This document shows positions 35,071 to 44,971 of a DNA stretch of 59,827 bases, in pieces. The translations under genes and the position numbers were made by a program. Within the stretch, counting starts at the first letter, position 1; every line of letters begins with the position of its first letter. Below the pieces are notes generated by a model, which ran no database searches, had not been told where the DNA came from, and saw only the letters and a program-made list of their open reading frames with translations. This stretch comes from Seonamhaeicola algicola (lineage in GTDB: Bacteria; Bacteroidota; Bacteroidia; Flavobacteriales; Flavobacteriaceae): assembly GCF_007997385.1 (NCBI RefSeq), contig NZ_VOSC01000019.1, forward strand, positions 144,025-203,851, written 5' to 3'.

Positions 35071-35600
35071 CTACATATATTTTTGTAAGATAAAACATGT
35101 AAACCCAACTGTTCACTAGGTAGTAAAAAATAAAAGCTTGTAATATGTTCCCTCTTAATCATAAATAAATTAATATCAAATCTTTATATCTATAACTGTT
35201 AATAATACCTAAAAAGTCTTCGCGCTTGCAGCATGAAACATAAACCTAGAGAGACTTTTCAATCTAAAAGAACTTTTAAGTACTGTATTAAACAATTAAA
35301 TCAACTTGCTATTAATCAATTCAATCTTGTTTGTTTCCGGGTGTAAATTTAGTAATAGTTTTTATGTGCAAAACAGGGTTTTTACTTATTTCGCCAAAAG
35401 CTATATTAATTTCGGTTAAATACATCAAGGCATGTGTTAGATAGGTATTCTTTAGCGGATGGTCGATAGTACCATGGGCTAAGCACCACACAAACGCCTA
35501 AATAATACTAGGTAATATACTACAATTGTTATTTTTTAGGCTTTTGCAAGCATAACTCAATACAATTTAGCATCTTTGAACTCTCAATACTTCTATCACT
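35071..35600. other. 530-base divergent spacer between capsule arms
   Basis: Non-coding region between the two divergent capsule transcription units. It contains an inverted repeat AAAAGTCT (35212-35219) / AGACTTTT (35252-35259) that, read on the minus strand, ends in a T-run about 140 bases before the aminotransferase start. A -7-like CATCTTTG (35571-35578) lies before the plus arm. A 59-codon open stretch without a convincing start lies at 35321-35497 (minus); I could not identify it. No repeats from other regions were seen. Confidence 0.6.
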
Positions 35601-36629
35601 ATGAAAATACTCGTTACAGGTGCTGCGGGTTTTATAGGCTTTCACGTATGTAACCGCCTTTTAGAACAAGGACACCACGTTGTTGGTTTAGATAATATCA
35701 ATGATTATTATGATGTGCAATTAAAATACGCACGCCTACAGCAACTTGGTATTTCTAAAGACGATGCTGCGGTATTTTTAAAACACACCAGCAGCCGAAC
35801 TTACCCGCACTTTAGCTTTGTTAAAATGCATTTGGAAGATCGGGAGGCGCTCCCTAAGCTTTTTGCTTCCGAAAATTTTGATGTGGTATGCAATTTAGCC
35901 GCACAAGCAGGCGTACGTTATAGCATTGAAAACCCTGAAACCTATATTGATGCTAATATTGTAGGTTTTTTAAATATTTTAGAGTGTTGCCGCCATCACC
36001 ACATCAAACACTTAGTATACGCCAGCAGCTCTAGTGTATATGGGCTTAACACCCAAATACCTTTTGCTACCAACCATCAGGTAGATACCCCCATCAGTTT
36101 ATATGCCGCTAGTAAAAAAAGTAACGAACTTATGGCGCATACCTATAGCCATTTATTTAAGTTTCCTACCACAGGATTACGCTTTTTTACCGTTTACGGC
36201 CCTTGGGGCAGACCCGATATGGCCATGTTTTTATTTACAGATGCCATTGTAAAAGGGCAACCCATAAAGGTGTTTAATAATGGCCAGATGGCACGCGATT
36301 TCACCTATATAGATGATATTGTTGCAGGTGTTGTACGTATTATTGAAAAAGACACCACCCCCAGAACCACTACCAATCAACTGTATAAAGTGTATAATAT
36401 AGGTAATAACAACGCCGTAAAACTTTTAGATTTTATTGAAGCTATTGAAACACATTTAGGTACAACAGCTCAAAAGCACATGCTCCCTATGCAACCGGGT
36501 GATGTCGCACAAACCTGGGCAGATGTTACAGATTTAATGCGCGATTACAATTACAAACCCCAAACACCTATTAGCAATGGCGTTAAAGCGTTCATTAATT
36601 GGTATAAAACGTATTACAATGTTACCTAA
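35601..36629 (+). CDS. UDP-glucuronate 4-epimerase-like enzyme
   Basis: Extended SDR of 342 residues, predicted to convert UDP-GlcA to UDP-GalA. The NAD loop is VTGAAGFIGFHVCNRL, followed by GLDNINDYYDVQLKYARL, a family-typical block. Next come NLAAQAGVRYSIENPETYID, the SSSSVYG strand, the catalytic YAASKKSNE and RFFTVYGPWGRPDMA. The length matches LspL/Cap1J epimerases. A UDP-glucose dehydrogenase that would make its substrate lies two genes downstream. It is the first gene of the plus arm. Confidence 0.88.
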   Translation: MKILVTGAAGFIGFHVCNRLLEQGHHVVGLDNINDYYDVQLKYARLQQLGISKDDAAVFLKHTSSRTYPHFSFVKMHLEDREALPKLFASENFDVVCNLAAQAGVRYSIENPETYIDANIVGFLNILECCRHHHIKHLVYASSSSVYGLNTQIPFATNHQVDTPISLYAASKKSNELMAHTYSHLFKFPTTGLRFFTVYGPWGRPDMAMFLFTDAIVKGQPIKVFNNGQMARDFTYIDDIVAGVVRIIEKDTTPRTTTNQLYKVYNIGNNNAVKLLDFIEAIETHLGTTAQKHMLPMQPGDVAQTWADVTDLMRDYNYKPQTPISNGVKAFINWYKTYYNVT

Positions 36630-36738
36630 ATGTTAACACAGGGATTTCGTCGGAAAAAATGTATAATTAACATAATAAGTATGCTGGTTTAATATTTTTT
36701 CACATATTTGCCGCAGCTATTAAAAAAACCCAAATTGC

Positions 36739-37722
36739 ATGTTACAAGCACTACAAGGCAAAACTGTACTCGTTACTGGAGGCGCCGGCTTTATAGGCTC
36801 AAATCTTATTGAAACCTTATTACACAACAATATTAAAACCGTTTGTTTAGACAATTTTGCCACAGGCAAACGCGCCAATATCGCGCCGTTTCTAAACCAT
36901 GCTAATTTCACCCTCATTGAAGGTGATATTAGAGACATCAACCACTGCCACACCGCCTGTAAGGACGTTGATTTTGTGTTGCACCAGGCTGCTTTAGGCT
37001 CTGTACCTCGCTCTATTAATGATCCGGCTACCACCAATGATGTGAATATTTCAGGCTTTTTAAACATGCTTATTGCGGCTAGAGATGCCAAGGTAACACG
37101 CTTTGTATATGCCGCCAGCTCCTCTACCTACGGTGACCATGAAGCCTTACCTAAAGTAGAAGACACCATTGGCAAACCGCTTTCACCTTACGCCATTACT
37201 AAATATGTCAATGAATTATATGCCGATATTTTTCATAAAACCTATGGACTAGATACTATAGGGTTACGCTATTTTAATGTATTTGGTAAACGTCAAGACC
37301 CTAACGGGGCCTATGCCGCGGTAATCCCTAAATTTGTGCAGCTATTGGTAAAACATGAATCGCCGTATATTAATGGCGATGGTAGCTACTCACGTGATTT
37401 CACGTATATTGATAATGTGGTGCAAATGAACCTAAAGGCCATTACTACGTCTAATCAAGCGGCACTAAACCAAGTGTATAACGTCGCCTATGGCGAACGC
37501 ACAACGCTCTTAGAGCTCACAACACTATTAAAAAACTATTTATCGGAGTTTGATCCAAAAATAGCCGATGTACCTATTAAACATCGTGATAACAGAGCCG
37601 GCGATATTCCGCACTCGTTAGCATCTATAGAAAAAGCAAAAACACTACTTAATTATAATCCAGAATACAGCGTAAGCCAAGGCTTAAAAGCCGCCGTACG
37701 TTGGTATTGGGATCATTTATAA
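36739..37722 (+). CDS. wbpP: UDP-N-acetylglucosamine 4-epimerase (WbpP/TviC type)
   Basis: Extended SDR of 327 residues. Motifs: [17 protein letters not shown], then [19 protein letters not shown] (the GSVPRSI block is characteristic of WbpP/WbgU/TviC), the Ser strand [10 protein letters not shown], catalytic [10 protein letters not shown] and the block [20 protein letters not shown]. Family members interconvert UDP-GlcNAc/GalNAc and, better, their uronic acids. With the dehydrogenase at 39130 it would give UDP-GalNAcA as in the Vi-antigen pathway. A CATATTTG -7-like element at 36703-36710 suggests it may also have its own promoter in the 109-base gap. Confidence 0.88.
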   Translation: MLQALQGKTVLVTGGAGFIGSNLIETLLHNNIKTVCLDNFATGKRANIAPFLNHANFTLIEGDIRDINHCHTACKDVDFVLHQAALGSVPRSINDPATTNDVNISGFLNMLIAARDAKVTRFVYAASSSTYGDHEALPKVEDTIGKPLSPYAITKYVNELYADIFHKTYGLDTIGLRYFNVFGKRQDPNGAYAAVIPKFVQLLVKHESPYINGDGSYSRDFTYIDNVVQMNLKAITTSNQAALNQVYNVAYGERTTLLELTTLLKNYLSEFDPKIADVPIKHRDNRAGDIPHSLASIEKAKTLLNYNPEYSVSQGLKAAVRWYWDHL

Positions 37723-37737
37723 TATTACCATAATTAC

Positions 37738-39117
37738 ATGACTATTAAAAACATTTGTTGTATTGGCGCTGGCTATGTAGGAGGCCCTACCATGGCCGTT
37801 ATTGCGCAAAAAAACCCACACATAAAGGTAACCATTGTAGATATTAATGCTGCCCGTATTGCCGCATGGAATGATGCCGACCTTACCAAACTACCAGTAT
37901 ATGAACCAGGGTTGGCCGCTATTGTAGGCGCTACCCGTGGAAAAAACCTGTTTTTTTCAACAGACATAGACCAAGCTATTGATGCGGCCGATATGATTTT
38001 TATCTCCGTAAACACCCCTACTAAAACCTATGGTAAAGGCAAAGGGCAAGCGGCCGATTTAAAATACATTGAATTGTGTGCTCGTAATATTGCTAAAGTT
38101 GCTACTACCGATAAAATAGTGGTAGAAAAATCAACCTTACCGGTACGTACCGCCGAGGCTATTAAAAGTATTTTACACAATACAGGCAATGGTATTAATT
38201 TCCATATTTTATCAAACCCTGAGTTTTTAGCCGAAGGGACGGCGGTTGATGATTTATTACAGCCCGATCGTGTCCTTATAGGGGGCGAAAACGAGGCGGC
38301 TATTAACAGTTTAGCCACCGTGTATGCAAGTTGGGTGCCCCAAGCACGCATCTTAAAAACCAACCTATGGTCGTCAGAGTTATCAAAACTTACGGCCAAT
38401 GCCTTTTTAGCGCAACGCGTATCCTCTATCAACGCCATATCAGAGCTGTGTGAGCTTACAGGTGCTAATGTAGATGAAGTAGCCAAAGCCATCGGGACTG
38501 ATTCGCGCATAGGCCCTAAATTCTTAAAAGCCTCTGTAGGTTTTGGGGGCTCATGCTTTCAAAAAGATATTTTAAACCTGGTATATATTGCCCGTTCCTA
38601 CAACCTACATGAAGTAGCCAATTATTGGGAACAGGTTATTATTATGAACGATCATCAAAAACGCCGGTTCGCCGATAGGCTTATAAAAACCTTATACAAT
38701 ACCGTATCGGGTAAAAAAATTGCCGTACTGGGGTGGGCGTTTAAAAAAGACACCAATGACACCCGAGAGTCTGCAGCCATTTACGTAACCGATCATTTAT
38801 TAAACGAACAGGCGCACATAGCGGTACATGATCCTAAAGTGCCTGCAGAAAAAGTATATACCGACCTCAATTACCTAAACACCCGTACCGAGGCTGAAAA
38901 CCAAAACAACGTAGCCGTATATACCAATGCCTACGATGCTGTTAAAGACGCCCATGCCATTGCAATTATGACGGAGTGGGATGCCTTTAAAACCTTAGAT
39001 TGGGAAGCTGTTTACAGCACCATGCAAAAACCGGCCTTTATTTTTGATGGCCGTAATATATTAGATAAACACACTATGGAAGCCATTGGTTTTGAATACC
39101 ATGCCATTGGCCAATAA
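37738..39117 (+). CDS. ugd: UDP-glucose 6-dehydrogenase (animal-type subclass)
   Basis: NAD-dependent two-step oxidation of UDP-glucose to UDP-glucuronate, 459 residues. The N-terminus [20 protein letters not shown] and the blocks [31 protein letters not shown] and [17 protein letters not shown] are strikingly like animal UGDH rather than enterobacterial Ugd (about 390 residues). The catalytic cysteine is Cys273 in FGGSCFQKD, followed by [11 protein letters not shown] in the UDP-binding domain. It provides the substrate for the epimerase at 35601. It starts 15 bases after wbpP. Confidence 0.93.
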   Translation: MTIKNICCIGAGYVGGPTMAVIAQKNPHIKVTIVDINAARIAAWNDADLTKLPVYEPGLAAIVGATRGKNLFFSTDIDQAIDAADMIFISVNTPTKTYGKGKGQAADLKYIELCARNIAKVATTDKIVVEKSTLPVRTAEAIKSILHNTGNGINFHILSNPEFLAEGTAVDDLLQPDRVLIGGENEAAINSLATVYASWVPQARILKTNLWSSELSKLTANAFLAQRVSSINAISELCELTGANVDEVAKAIGTDSRIGPKFLKASVGFGGSCFQKDILNLVYIARSYNLHEVANYWEQVIIMNDHQKRRFADRLIKTLYNTVSGKKIAVLGWAFKKDTNDTRESAAIYVTDHLLNEQAHIAVHDPKVPAEKVYTDLNYLNTRTEAENQNNVAVYTNAYDAVKDAHAIAIMTEWDAFKTLDWEAVYSTMQKPAFIFDGRNILDKHTMEAIGFEYHAIGQ

Positions 39118-39129
39118 TACATACATACC

Positions 39130-40497
39130 ATGAATACACCACATATTGCTATTATAGGTTTGGGTTATGTGGGCTTGCCCCTAGCCCGTTTATTTGCCAC
39201 CAAATACCCTGTTGTTGGCTTTGATATTAATGAGGCCCGCGTTGCAGAACTTATGCAAGGGGTTGATAGTACTTTAGAGGTTGAAAACAGCGTATTACAA
39301 GCCGTTATTAAACCCGAAGCCAATACCAACAACGGCTTATACTGTACCACACAGTTAGATGCTATAAAACACTGTAATTATTACATCGTAACCGTCCCTA
39401 CGCCTATTGATAAAAATAACCGCCCCGATTTAACACCCTTATACAAATCCAGTGAAACCGTGGGCAAGGTCTTAAAAAAAGGCGATGTGGTTATTTATGA
39501 ATCTACGGTATACCCGGGGGTTACAGAAGATGAATGTGTGCCTATTTTAGAACAGGTTAGCGGCCTTAGCTTCAATACCGATTTTTACGTAGGCTACTCA
39601 CCAGAGCGTATCAACCCTGGTGATAAAGAACATACCGTTGAAAAAATATTAAAAGTAACCGCAGGTTCTACGCCTGCCATTGGCAAACAAGTAGATGCCT
39701 TATATGCCAGCGTTATTACGGCCGGTACCCATTTAGCACCTACTATTAAAGTAGCTGAAGCAGCTAAAGTGATTGAAAACTCGCAACGCGATATTAATAT
39801 AGCCTTTGTGAATGAGTTGGCTAAAATTTTTAACCTTATGGGCATTGATACCCATGCGGTATTAGAAGCCGCCGGTACTAAATGGAATTTTTTACCTTTT
39901 AAACCCGGTTTGGTAGGAGGCCACTGTATAGGGGTAGATCCGTATTACTTAGCACAAAAAGCTCAAGAAGTAGGCTACCACCCCGAAATTATATTAGCAG
40001 GCCGCCGCGTTAATGATGGTATGGGGCATTATGTAGCCTCTGAGGTTATTAAATTGATGATTAAAAACGATATTACCATTAAAAACGCCAACATATTGGT
40101 ATTGGGCATTACCTTTAAAGAAAATTGCCCCGATGTACGTAACACCAAAGCCGTAGATGTTATCACACAATTACAAAGCTATGGTACTAACATCACCATA
40201 TACGATCCGTGGGCAAACCCTGAGGAGGTCATGCATGAATACGGTTTAACAACCACACAAACACTGGGTCACGCTAAACCTGCCAATAGTCACGCTGAGC
40301 TTGTCGAAGCGCAAAATGAGCCTACCGAAAGTCATCCTGAGCCTGCCGAAGAACACCCCACATACGATGCCATTGTACTCACCGTAGCGCATCAGGACTA
40401 TTTAAACCTGCACCTACACAGCTTGTTAACACCCAAGGGCGTGTTATATGATGTTAAAGGCGTGTTAGACCCCACACAAACTACCGGAAGGTTATAA
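39130..40497 (+). CDS. UDP-N-acetylglucosamine 6-dehydrogenase (TviB/WbpA type) with repeat-derived insert
   Basis: UDP-HexNAc 6-dehydrogenase of 455 residues. NAD loop IIGLGYVGLPLARLFA, then TVPTPID, YESTVYPGVTEDEC, SPERINPGD, and catalytic Cys266 in GGHCIGVDPYYL, followed by ITFKENCPDVRNTK in the C-terminal domain. The order TviB-type dehydrogenase plus WbpP epimerase predicts UDP-GalNAcA. Residues about 381-409 are an unusual Pro/Glu/His-rich stretch of four 7-residue units. It is encoded by a 21-bp tandem repeat of REP-like sequence and interrupts the loop before the strand YDAIVLTVAH. It probably folds outside the core. Confidence 0.9.
   Translation: MNTPHIAIIGLGYVGLPLARLFATKYPVVGFDINEARVAELMQGVDSTLEVENSVLQAVIKPEANTNNGLYCTTQLDAIKHCNYYIVTVPTPIDKNNRPDLTPLYKSSETVGKVLKKGDVVIYESTVYPGVTEDECVPILEQVSGLSFNTDFYVGYSPERINPGDKEHTVEKILKVTAGSTPAIGKQVDALYASVITAGTHLAPTIKVAEAAKVIENSQRDINIAFVNELAKIFNLMGIDTHAVLEAAGTKWNFLPFKPGLVGGHCIGVDPYYLAQKAQEVGYHPEIILAGRRVNDGMGHYVASEVIKLMIKNDITIKNANILVLGITFKENCPDVRNTKAVDVITQLQSYGTNITIYDPWANPEEVMHEYGLTTTQTLGHAKPANSHAELVEAQNEPTESHPEPAEEHPTYDAIVLTVAHQDYLNLHLHSLLTPKGVLYDVKGVLDPTQTTGRL
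40268..40351 (+). repeat. Four 21-bp REP-like tandem units inside a coding sequence
   Basis: Units start at 40268, 40289, 40310 and 40331, exactly 21 bases apart. The best is GTCACGCTGAGCTTGTCGAA plus G, a word of the REP-like family common in Bacteroidetes; the others are degenerate (GTCATCCTGAGCCTGCCGAA for the fourth). The period preserves the reading frame and encodes heptapeptides HAKPANS, HAELVEA, QNEPTES and HPEPAEE. Confidence 0.85.
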
Positions 40498-40509
40498 CAC
40501 CGCTATAGC

Positions 40510-42015
40510 ATGAGTCAAATTAAAAAAGGAGTTGTTTTAAATTACACAACTATCATTTTGACGAATGTAGTTGGTCTATTACTGACTCCTTTTATACTGA
40601 AATCTTTAGGGCAAGCAGAATATGGAGTATACACAGCTATTGGGGCTTTAGTTGGAACTATATCTTTACTAGATCTTGGTTTAAACAACACTATTATTAG
40701 ATTCGTAGCTAAATATAAGGCTGAAAAAAACAGACAGAAAGAAGAAAATTTTTTAGCTACAGTAATGCTGATTTATTTAGTTATTTCTGTAGTTATTCTG
40801 ATATTAGGTTTTTTGTTTTACAATCATTTAGAGACCTATTTCTCAGAAATGGATAATAACGAAATTAAAGTTGCGAAAACTATATTCATACTTTTAATAA
40901 TTAATCTTGCCGTAGGTATACCAGGTGGAAGTTTCAAAGCTATTTGTTTTGGTTATGAATCATTTGTTTTTCCAAAAACATTAGATATAATTAGGTATGT
41001 TTTAAGATGTTTAGTAGTTGTATTAGTGTTACTTTCTGGAGGAAAAGCAATAGCTCTTGTAATTATAGATACAATATTTAACTTTCTAATAATTCTATTA
41101 ACATTTTATTACATTCATTTTAAATTAAATGTACGCTTCAAACTTATTGAGTTAAATAAAAATTACATAAAAGTAATTTTTAATTATTCTATATGGATTT
41201 TTGTTTATGGTATGGTTTCTCAATTTCAATGGAAAGCAGGTCATATAGTTCTTGGTAAAATCAGCCCTCCTGAGGTTCTTGCTGTTTATGCTATCGGAGT
41301 TATGCTAGGGAGTTATTACGGCGCATTCTCTTCTGCTATAACAGGAGTATTGCTACCTCGTGCTACTCAAATGACCATCAATAAAGCTAGTTCCGAAGAA
41401 TTAACATCAATGATGATAAAAGTTGGTAGAGTTTCACTAATTGTACTTTTATTTATTCTTGGAGGGTTTACTTTATATGGAAAACAATTTATCTATTTAT
41501 GGGTAGGAGAAAATTATTATCAATCTTGGGTTATTGCTTTATTAATAATGTTTGTATACACAATTCCCCTAGTTCAAGGTTTTACAGGGCCATTAATAGA
41601 AGCTCAAAATAAAGTTGCTTTTAAATCACTTACTTACTTATTGTTCATGATTATAGGAACAACTATTGGATATTATGCAGCACTAGATTATAAGGGAATA
41701 GGTATGATTATTGGGACTTCAATTGGATGGCTTGTAGCTCAGAATGTTATGAATATATTTTATCATAAAGTTTTAAATCTTAATATCTTTAAATTCTTTA
41801 AAGAGCTATTCAGAAAGACCTTAGTTTCTTTTATAATAGTAATGATTTTAGGTTATATACTAAATTTTATACCTGGTAACAGCTGGTTTAATTTTATAAT
41901 AAAATGTTCATTATATATTCTTATTTTTTCTGTTGTTATCTATAAAATTGGAATAAATAATTACGAAAAAAAATTATTTCAAAATATCTTTAATAAAGCC
42001 TTTAAAAGAAAATGA
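40510..42015 (+). CDS. wzx: Wzx-type polysaccharide flippase
   Basis: A 501-residue integral-membrane protein of the polysaccharide transporter / MOP superfamily with about 14 hydrophobic helices. The N-terminus reads KKGVVLNYTTIILTNVVGLL, with the family-typical LGQAEYGVYTAIGALVG and DLGLNNTIIRFVAKY following. It should move the lipid-linked repeat unit across the inner membrane. Base use drops sharply in GC from this gene onward compared with the dehydrogenase before it, marking the start of the variable core. Its last four bases overlap the next start (ATGA). Confidence 0.88.
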   Translation: MSQIKKGVVLNYTTIILTNVVGLLLTPFILKSLGQAEYGVYTAIGALVGTISLLDLGLNNTIIRFVAKYKAEKNRQKEENFLATVMLIYLVISVVILILGFLFYNHLETYFSEMDNNEIKVAKTIFILLIINLAVGIPGGSFKAICFGYESFVFPKTLDIIRYVLRCLVVVLVLLSGGKAIALVIIDTIFNFLIILLTFYYIHFKLNVRFKLIELNKNYIKVIFNYSIWIFVYGMVSQFQWKAGHIVLGKISPPEVLAVYAIGVMLGSYYGAFSSAITGVLLPRATQMTINKASSEELTSMMIKVGRVSLIVLLFILGGFTLYGKQFIYLWVGENYYQSWVIALLIMFVYTIPLVQGFTGPLIEAQNKVAFKSLTYLLFMIIGTTIGYYAALDYKGIGMIIGTSIGWLVAQNVMNIFYHKVLNLNIFKFFKELFRKTLVSFIIVMILGYILNFIPGNSWFNFIIKCSLYILIFSVVIYKIGINNYEKKLFQNIFNKAFKRK

Positions 42016-42653
42016 TAATAGCTCATATTCGAAATTACTTATGGAGACTTTTAGGTGTTGATTATAATCACACACTAAGTATACATGACTATGTATTTTT
42101 AAAAAGAGATAAATATACTACCATGGGAACAGGTACCTATAACAATGGCGCCTTGGTATTTCGTTGGACAAAAGCCCCTTTAAAAATTGGTAATTACTGT
42201 AGTATTGCAAATAATGTACGCTTTATTGTAGATGAAGGTTATCATAAAGCATCACCTATTACCAACTTTCCTTTGGTAAATAATTTATTCAAAGATGAGA
42301 TTACTCTCAAATCAGAGGGTTTAGCCAATAATATTATAAACAATATAAAACAAAAAGAAGGTATTACCATAGGCAATGATGTTTGGATTGGCATGGGAGC
42401 TTTCATTATGCCTGGTGTTACCATAGGCAATGGCGTAACCATTGCAGCTAACGCTGTAGTAACTAAAAACATACCTGATTATCATGTTGTTGCAGGAGTT
42501 CCTGCTAAAACAACTAAAATTAAATATGATGATGAAACTATATCTAATTTAAACAAAATTGCTTGGTGGAATTGGGATAAAGCTAAAATTAAAGACAACA
42601 TAGGTAGTTTTTACTCTACCAATGTAAAAGAGTTTATAAGTAAGTACAAATAA
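42012..42653 (+). CDS. Hexapeptide-repeat acetyltransferase (CatB-like)
   Basis: A 213-residue left-handed beta-helix acyltransferase of the xenobiotic/CatB type. Hexapeptide turns read IGNYCSIANNVRFIVDEGYH, with the active-site His in the GYHK loop, and GITIGNDVWIGMGAFIMPGV, GVTIAANAVVTKNIPDYHVV. It closes VAGVPAKTTK. It probably O- or N-acetylates a sugar of the repeat unit or a nucleotide sugar; it could supply the N-acetyl group for the PglE product, though that is a guess. Translationally coupled to wzx. Confidence 0.85.
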   Translation: MIIAHIRNYLWRLLGVDYNHTLSIHDYVFLKRDKYTTMGTGTYNNGALVFRWTKAPLKIGNYCSIANNVRFIVDEGYHKASPITNFPLVNNLFKDEITLKSEGLANNIINNIKQKEGITIGNDVWIGMGAFIMPGVTIGNGVTIAANAVVTKNIPDYHVVAGVPAKTTKIKYDDETISNLNKIAWWNWDKAKIKDNIGSFYSTNVKEFISKYK

Positions 42654-42686
42654 AAATAAGTATAAATAAAAAACTGAATTTTAAAA

Positions 42687-43850
42687 TTGAAAAAAATAGC
42701 TTTTGTTATAGAGTCTTTACATTGTGGTGGTGCTGAAAAAAGTTTAGTTACATTACTTCAAAATTTAGATTACACCAAATACAACGTCAGTTTATATTTA
42801 CTCCTTACAAACGGTGAATTCCAGAAATTTATCCCTGATGAAGTAACTGTAAAAACAATAACAATTAATAAAACAAACTTCATTAAGCAAATACTAAAAA
42901 CAGTAAAATTTAGAGCACTCACTAAACTAAATAAGTTAAATAAAAAAAACAAGTACCACCCTGCGCAAGTTTTTTGGAAATCCAAAAACAATAACTTTAG
43001 TAAAATTAATACTTTATATGATGTTGCAATTGCTTATAATCAAGGATTTGCTACCTATTTTGTGTCAGAGAAAATAAAAGCTAGAAAAAAAATTGCATGG
43101 CTTAATACAGATTATATTAAAGCTAACTATAATATTAATTTTGATTATAAGTTTTATAAAAATTTTGATGATGTTGTGTGTGTGTCTGAAGAGAATAGAC
43201 ACTCTTTATTAAAATCGCTAAACAAACAACAAACAATTTCTACGTTAGTTATAAAAGATATCGTTGATGACCGTTTAATTCATCAATTAAGTAAAGAAGT
43301 AGAATACCCATTTACAGATAAAGAAAACAACAAAATAATTTTAACAGTTGGTAGACTAGCAGATGCGAAAGGTTTAGATTTAGCAATTCAAGCTTGCCAT
43401 ATATTAAGACAAAAAAAATATAATATAAAATGGTATGTAATTGGTGAAGGTCCAAAAAGAAAAGAATTAGAACACCTTATAAACAAGTTAGATATATCTA
43501 AATATTTTATTCTATTGGGTTATAAAGAAAACCCATACCCTTATATAAAATCATGTAATATATATACTCAAACATCTTTTTTTGAAGGCTTAGGGCTTAC
43601 TTTAATAGAAGCTTCAATTTTACAAAAACCTATTGTTACAACTAATTTTCCTACAGCAAGTAAAATAATTGAGCATGGAAGAACTGGATTAATTTGTGAC
43701 ATGAATGCAGATGCCATAGCAAATTCAATTGAAGAATATATTACAAGCCCTAAGCTTGTAAATAAATTTACAGAAAACTTATCAAAACAAAAAAATAACG
43801 ATAAGGTGCTATCTTTAGCTAAAGTTAATGAGTTACTTCTAAAAAATTAA
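42687..43850 (+). CDS. GT4-family glycosyltransferase
   Basis: A 387-residue GT-B glycosyltransferase. The start is TTG at 42687, giving KKIAFVIESLHCGGAEKSLV with the GGAEK loop that opens this family; no in-frame ATG is available nearby. The C-terminal nucleotide-sugar domain has ILTVGRLADAKGLDLAIQAC and the E-x7-E motif in TSFFEGLGLTLIEASILQKP. The donor and acceptor sugars cannot be read from sequence. Gene spacing to the pyruvyl transferase is eight bases. Confidence 0.85.
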   Translation: MKKIAFVIESLHCGGAEKSLVTLLQNLDYTKYNVSLYLLLTNGEFQKFIPDEVTVKTITINKTNFIKQILKTVKFRALTKLNKLNKKNKYHPAQVFWKSKNNNFSKINTLYDVAIAYNQGFATYFVSEKIKARKKIAWLNTDYIKANYNINFDYKFYKNFDDVVCVSEENRHSLLKSLNKQQTISTLVIKDIVDDRLIHQLSKEVEYPFTDKENNKIILTVGRLADAKGLDLAIQACHILRQKKYNIKWYVIGEGPKRKELEHLINKLDISKYFILLGYKENPYPYIKSCNIYTQTSFFEGLGLTLIEASILQKPIVTTNFPTASKIIEHGRTGLICDMNADAIANSIEEYITSPKLVNKFTENLSKQKNNDKVLSLAKVNELLLKN

Positions 43851-43858
43851 TTGGACGA

Positions 43859-44971
43859 ATGAAAATCAAAACTATTACCTGTCACGAAGTTTATAATCAT
43901 GGAGCTAGTCTCCAGGAATATGCCTTATTAAAATATTTGGAATCTTTAGGGCATGACTCAGAAACTATTCATTATAAACCCCACTATTTAAGTAATCATT
44001 TTAATTTTTGGCGTATATCAAACCCACGCTTCGAAAAAAACATATTCTTAAAAGCCATTTATCTTATTATTAAATTTCCTGAACGCTATAAAATGCTTGG
44101 AAGGAAAAGAAATTTTGATGCTTTTTCTAAAAAATATATAAAGTCAACACAAAAGTTATATAAAAATAATGATGAGTTAAAATCTGATATACCTGAGGCA
44201 GATGCCTACATTTGCGGGAGTGATCAAATTTGGAATTCATTTTTTGAAAACGGAAAAGATCCATCTTTTTACCTTGATTTTGTGCCTGACAACAAGCTTA
44301 AAATATCATATGCTGCTAGTTTTGCCATTGATCAATTGGAGGATTCAATAAAACCGTTTGTAAAAGAAAAGGTATCTAGATTAAATGCTATTTCAGTTAG
44401 AGAATCTTCTGGTTTAAAAATATTAGAAGAGCTAAACATTAAAAGTGCCAAACAAGTTTTAGACCCTGTTTTTTTATTAAATCATGATAACTGGTTAAAA
44501 CTTATGGCTGAATATAAACACGTAAAGCCTTATATCTTTGTCTATGATTTTGACTCTAATCCTCTCATAAAAAAAATGGCTAACAAACTAAAAAATGACC
44601 ATAATTGGGATATTATCACAGTCAATTCAAATATTAATTATGCCGATAATAACTTCCATTTAGAAGGACCTGATATCTTTTTGAATCTAGTTTATAATGC
44701 CAGCTTTGTAATATCTAATTCTTTTCATGCTGTTGCTTTCTCTATTATTTTTAAGAAAGATTTTGTAGTTTTTAACAGATTATATAAAATTAATACCCGC
44801 ATGAGGGATATGTTGAATTCGATAGACTTATTGGATTTATTAATGACAGACGAAAAGATGATTGATGTTCATCAAATAAATAGCATTAATTACAGTAATA
44901 GTGAAAATAAATTAAATAAATTAATTACGTCTTCAAAGGAATTTTTAACAACGGCTTTAAAAAATGACTAA
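43859..44971 (+). CDS. Polysaccharide pyruvyl transferase family protein
   Basis: A 370-residue protein of the PS_pyruv_trans family, which transfers pyruvate from PEP to form ketals on sugars. Visible blocks are TCHEVYNHGASLQEYALLKY, DAYICGSDQIWNSFF, KISYAASFAID, ISVRESSGLKILEEL, QVLDPVFLL and SNSFHAVAFSIIF, all in the usual order. A pyruvylated, therefore acidic, polysaccharide is predicted. Its 3' end overlaps the next glycosyltransferase by eight bases. Confidence 0.88.
   Translation: MKIKTITCHEVYNHGASLQEYALLKYLESLGHDSETIHYKPHYLSNHFNFWRISNPRFEKNIFLKAIYLIIKFPERYKMLGRKRNFDAFSKKYIKSTQKLYKNNDELKSDIPEADAYICGSDQIWNSFFENGKDPSFYLDFVPDNKLKISYAASFAIDQLEDSIKPFVKEKVSRLNAISVRESSGLKILEELNIKSAKQVLDPVFLLNHDNWLKLMAEYKHVKPYIFVYDFDSNPLIKKMANKLKNDHNWDIITVNSNINYADNNFHLEGPDIFLNLVYNASFVISNSFHAVAFSIIFKKDFVVFNRLYKINTRMRDMLNSIDLLDLLMTDEKMIDVHQINSINYSNSENKLNKLITSSKEFLTTALKND

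Noticed and set aside
35321-35497. A 59-codon open stretch on the minus strand in the capsule divergent spacer
   Set aside because: It has no good start codon, I recognise no family, and open stretches this long occur by chance in AT-rich DNA. It could be a gene remnant, but there is no supporting evidence.
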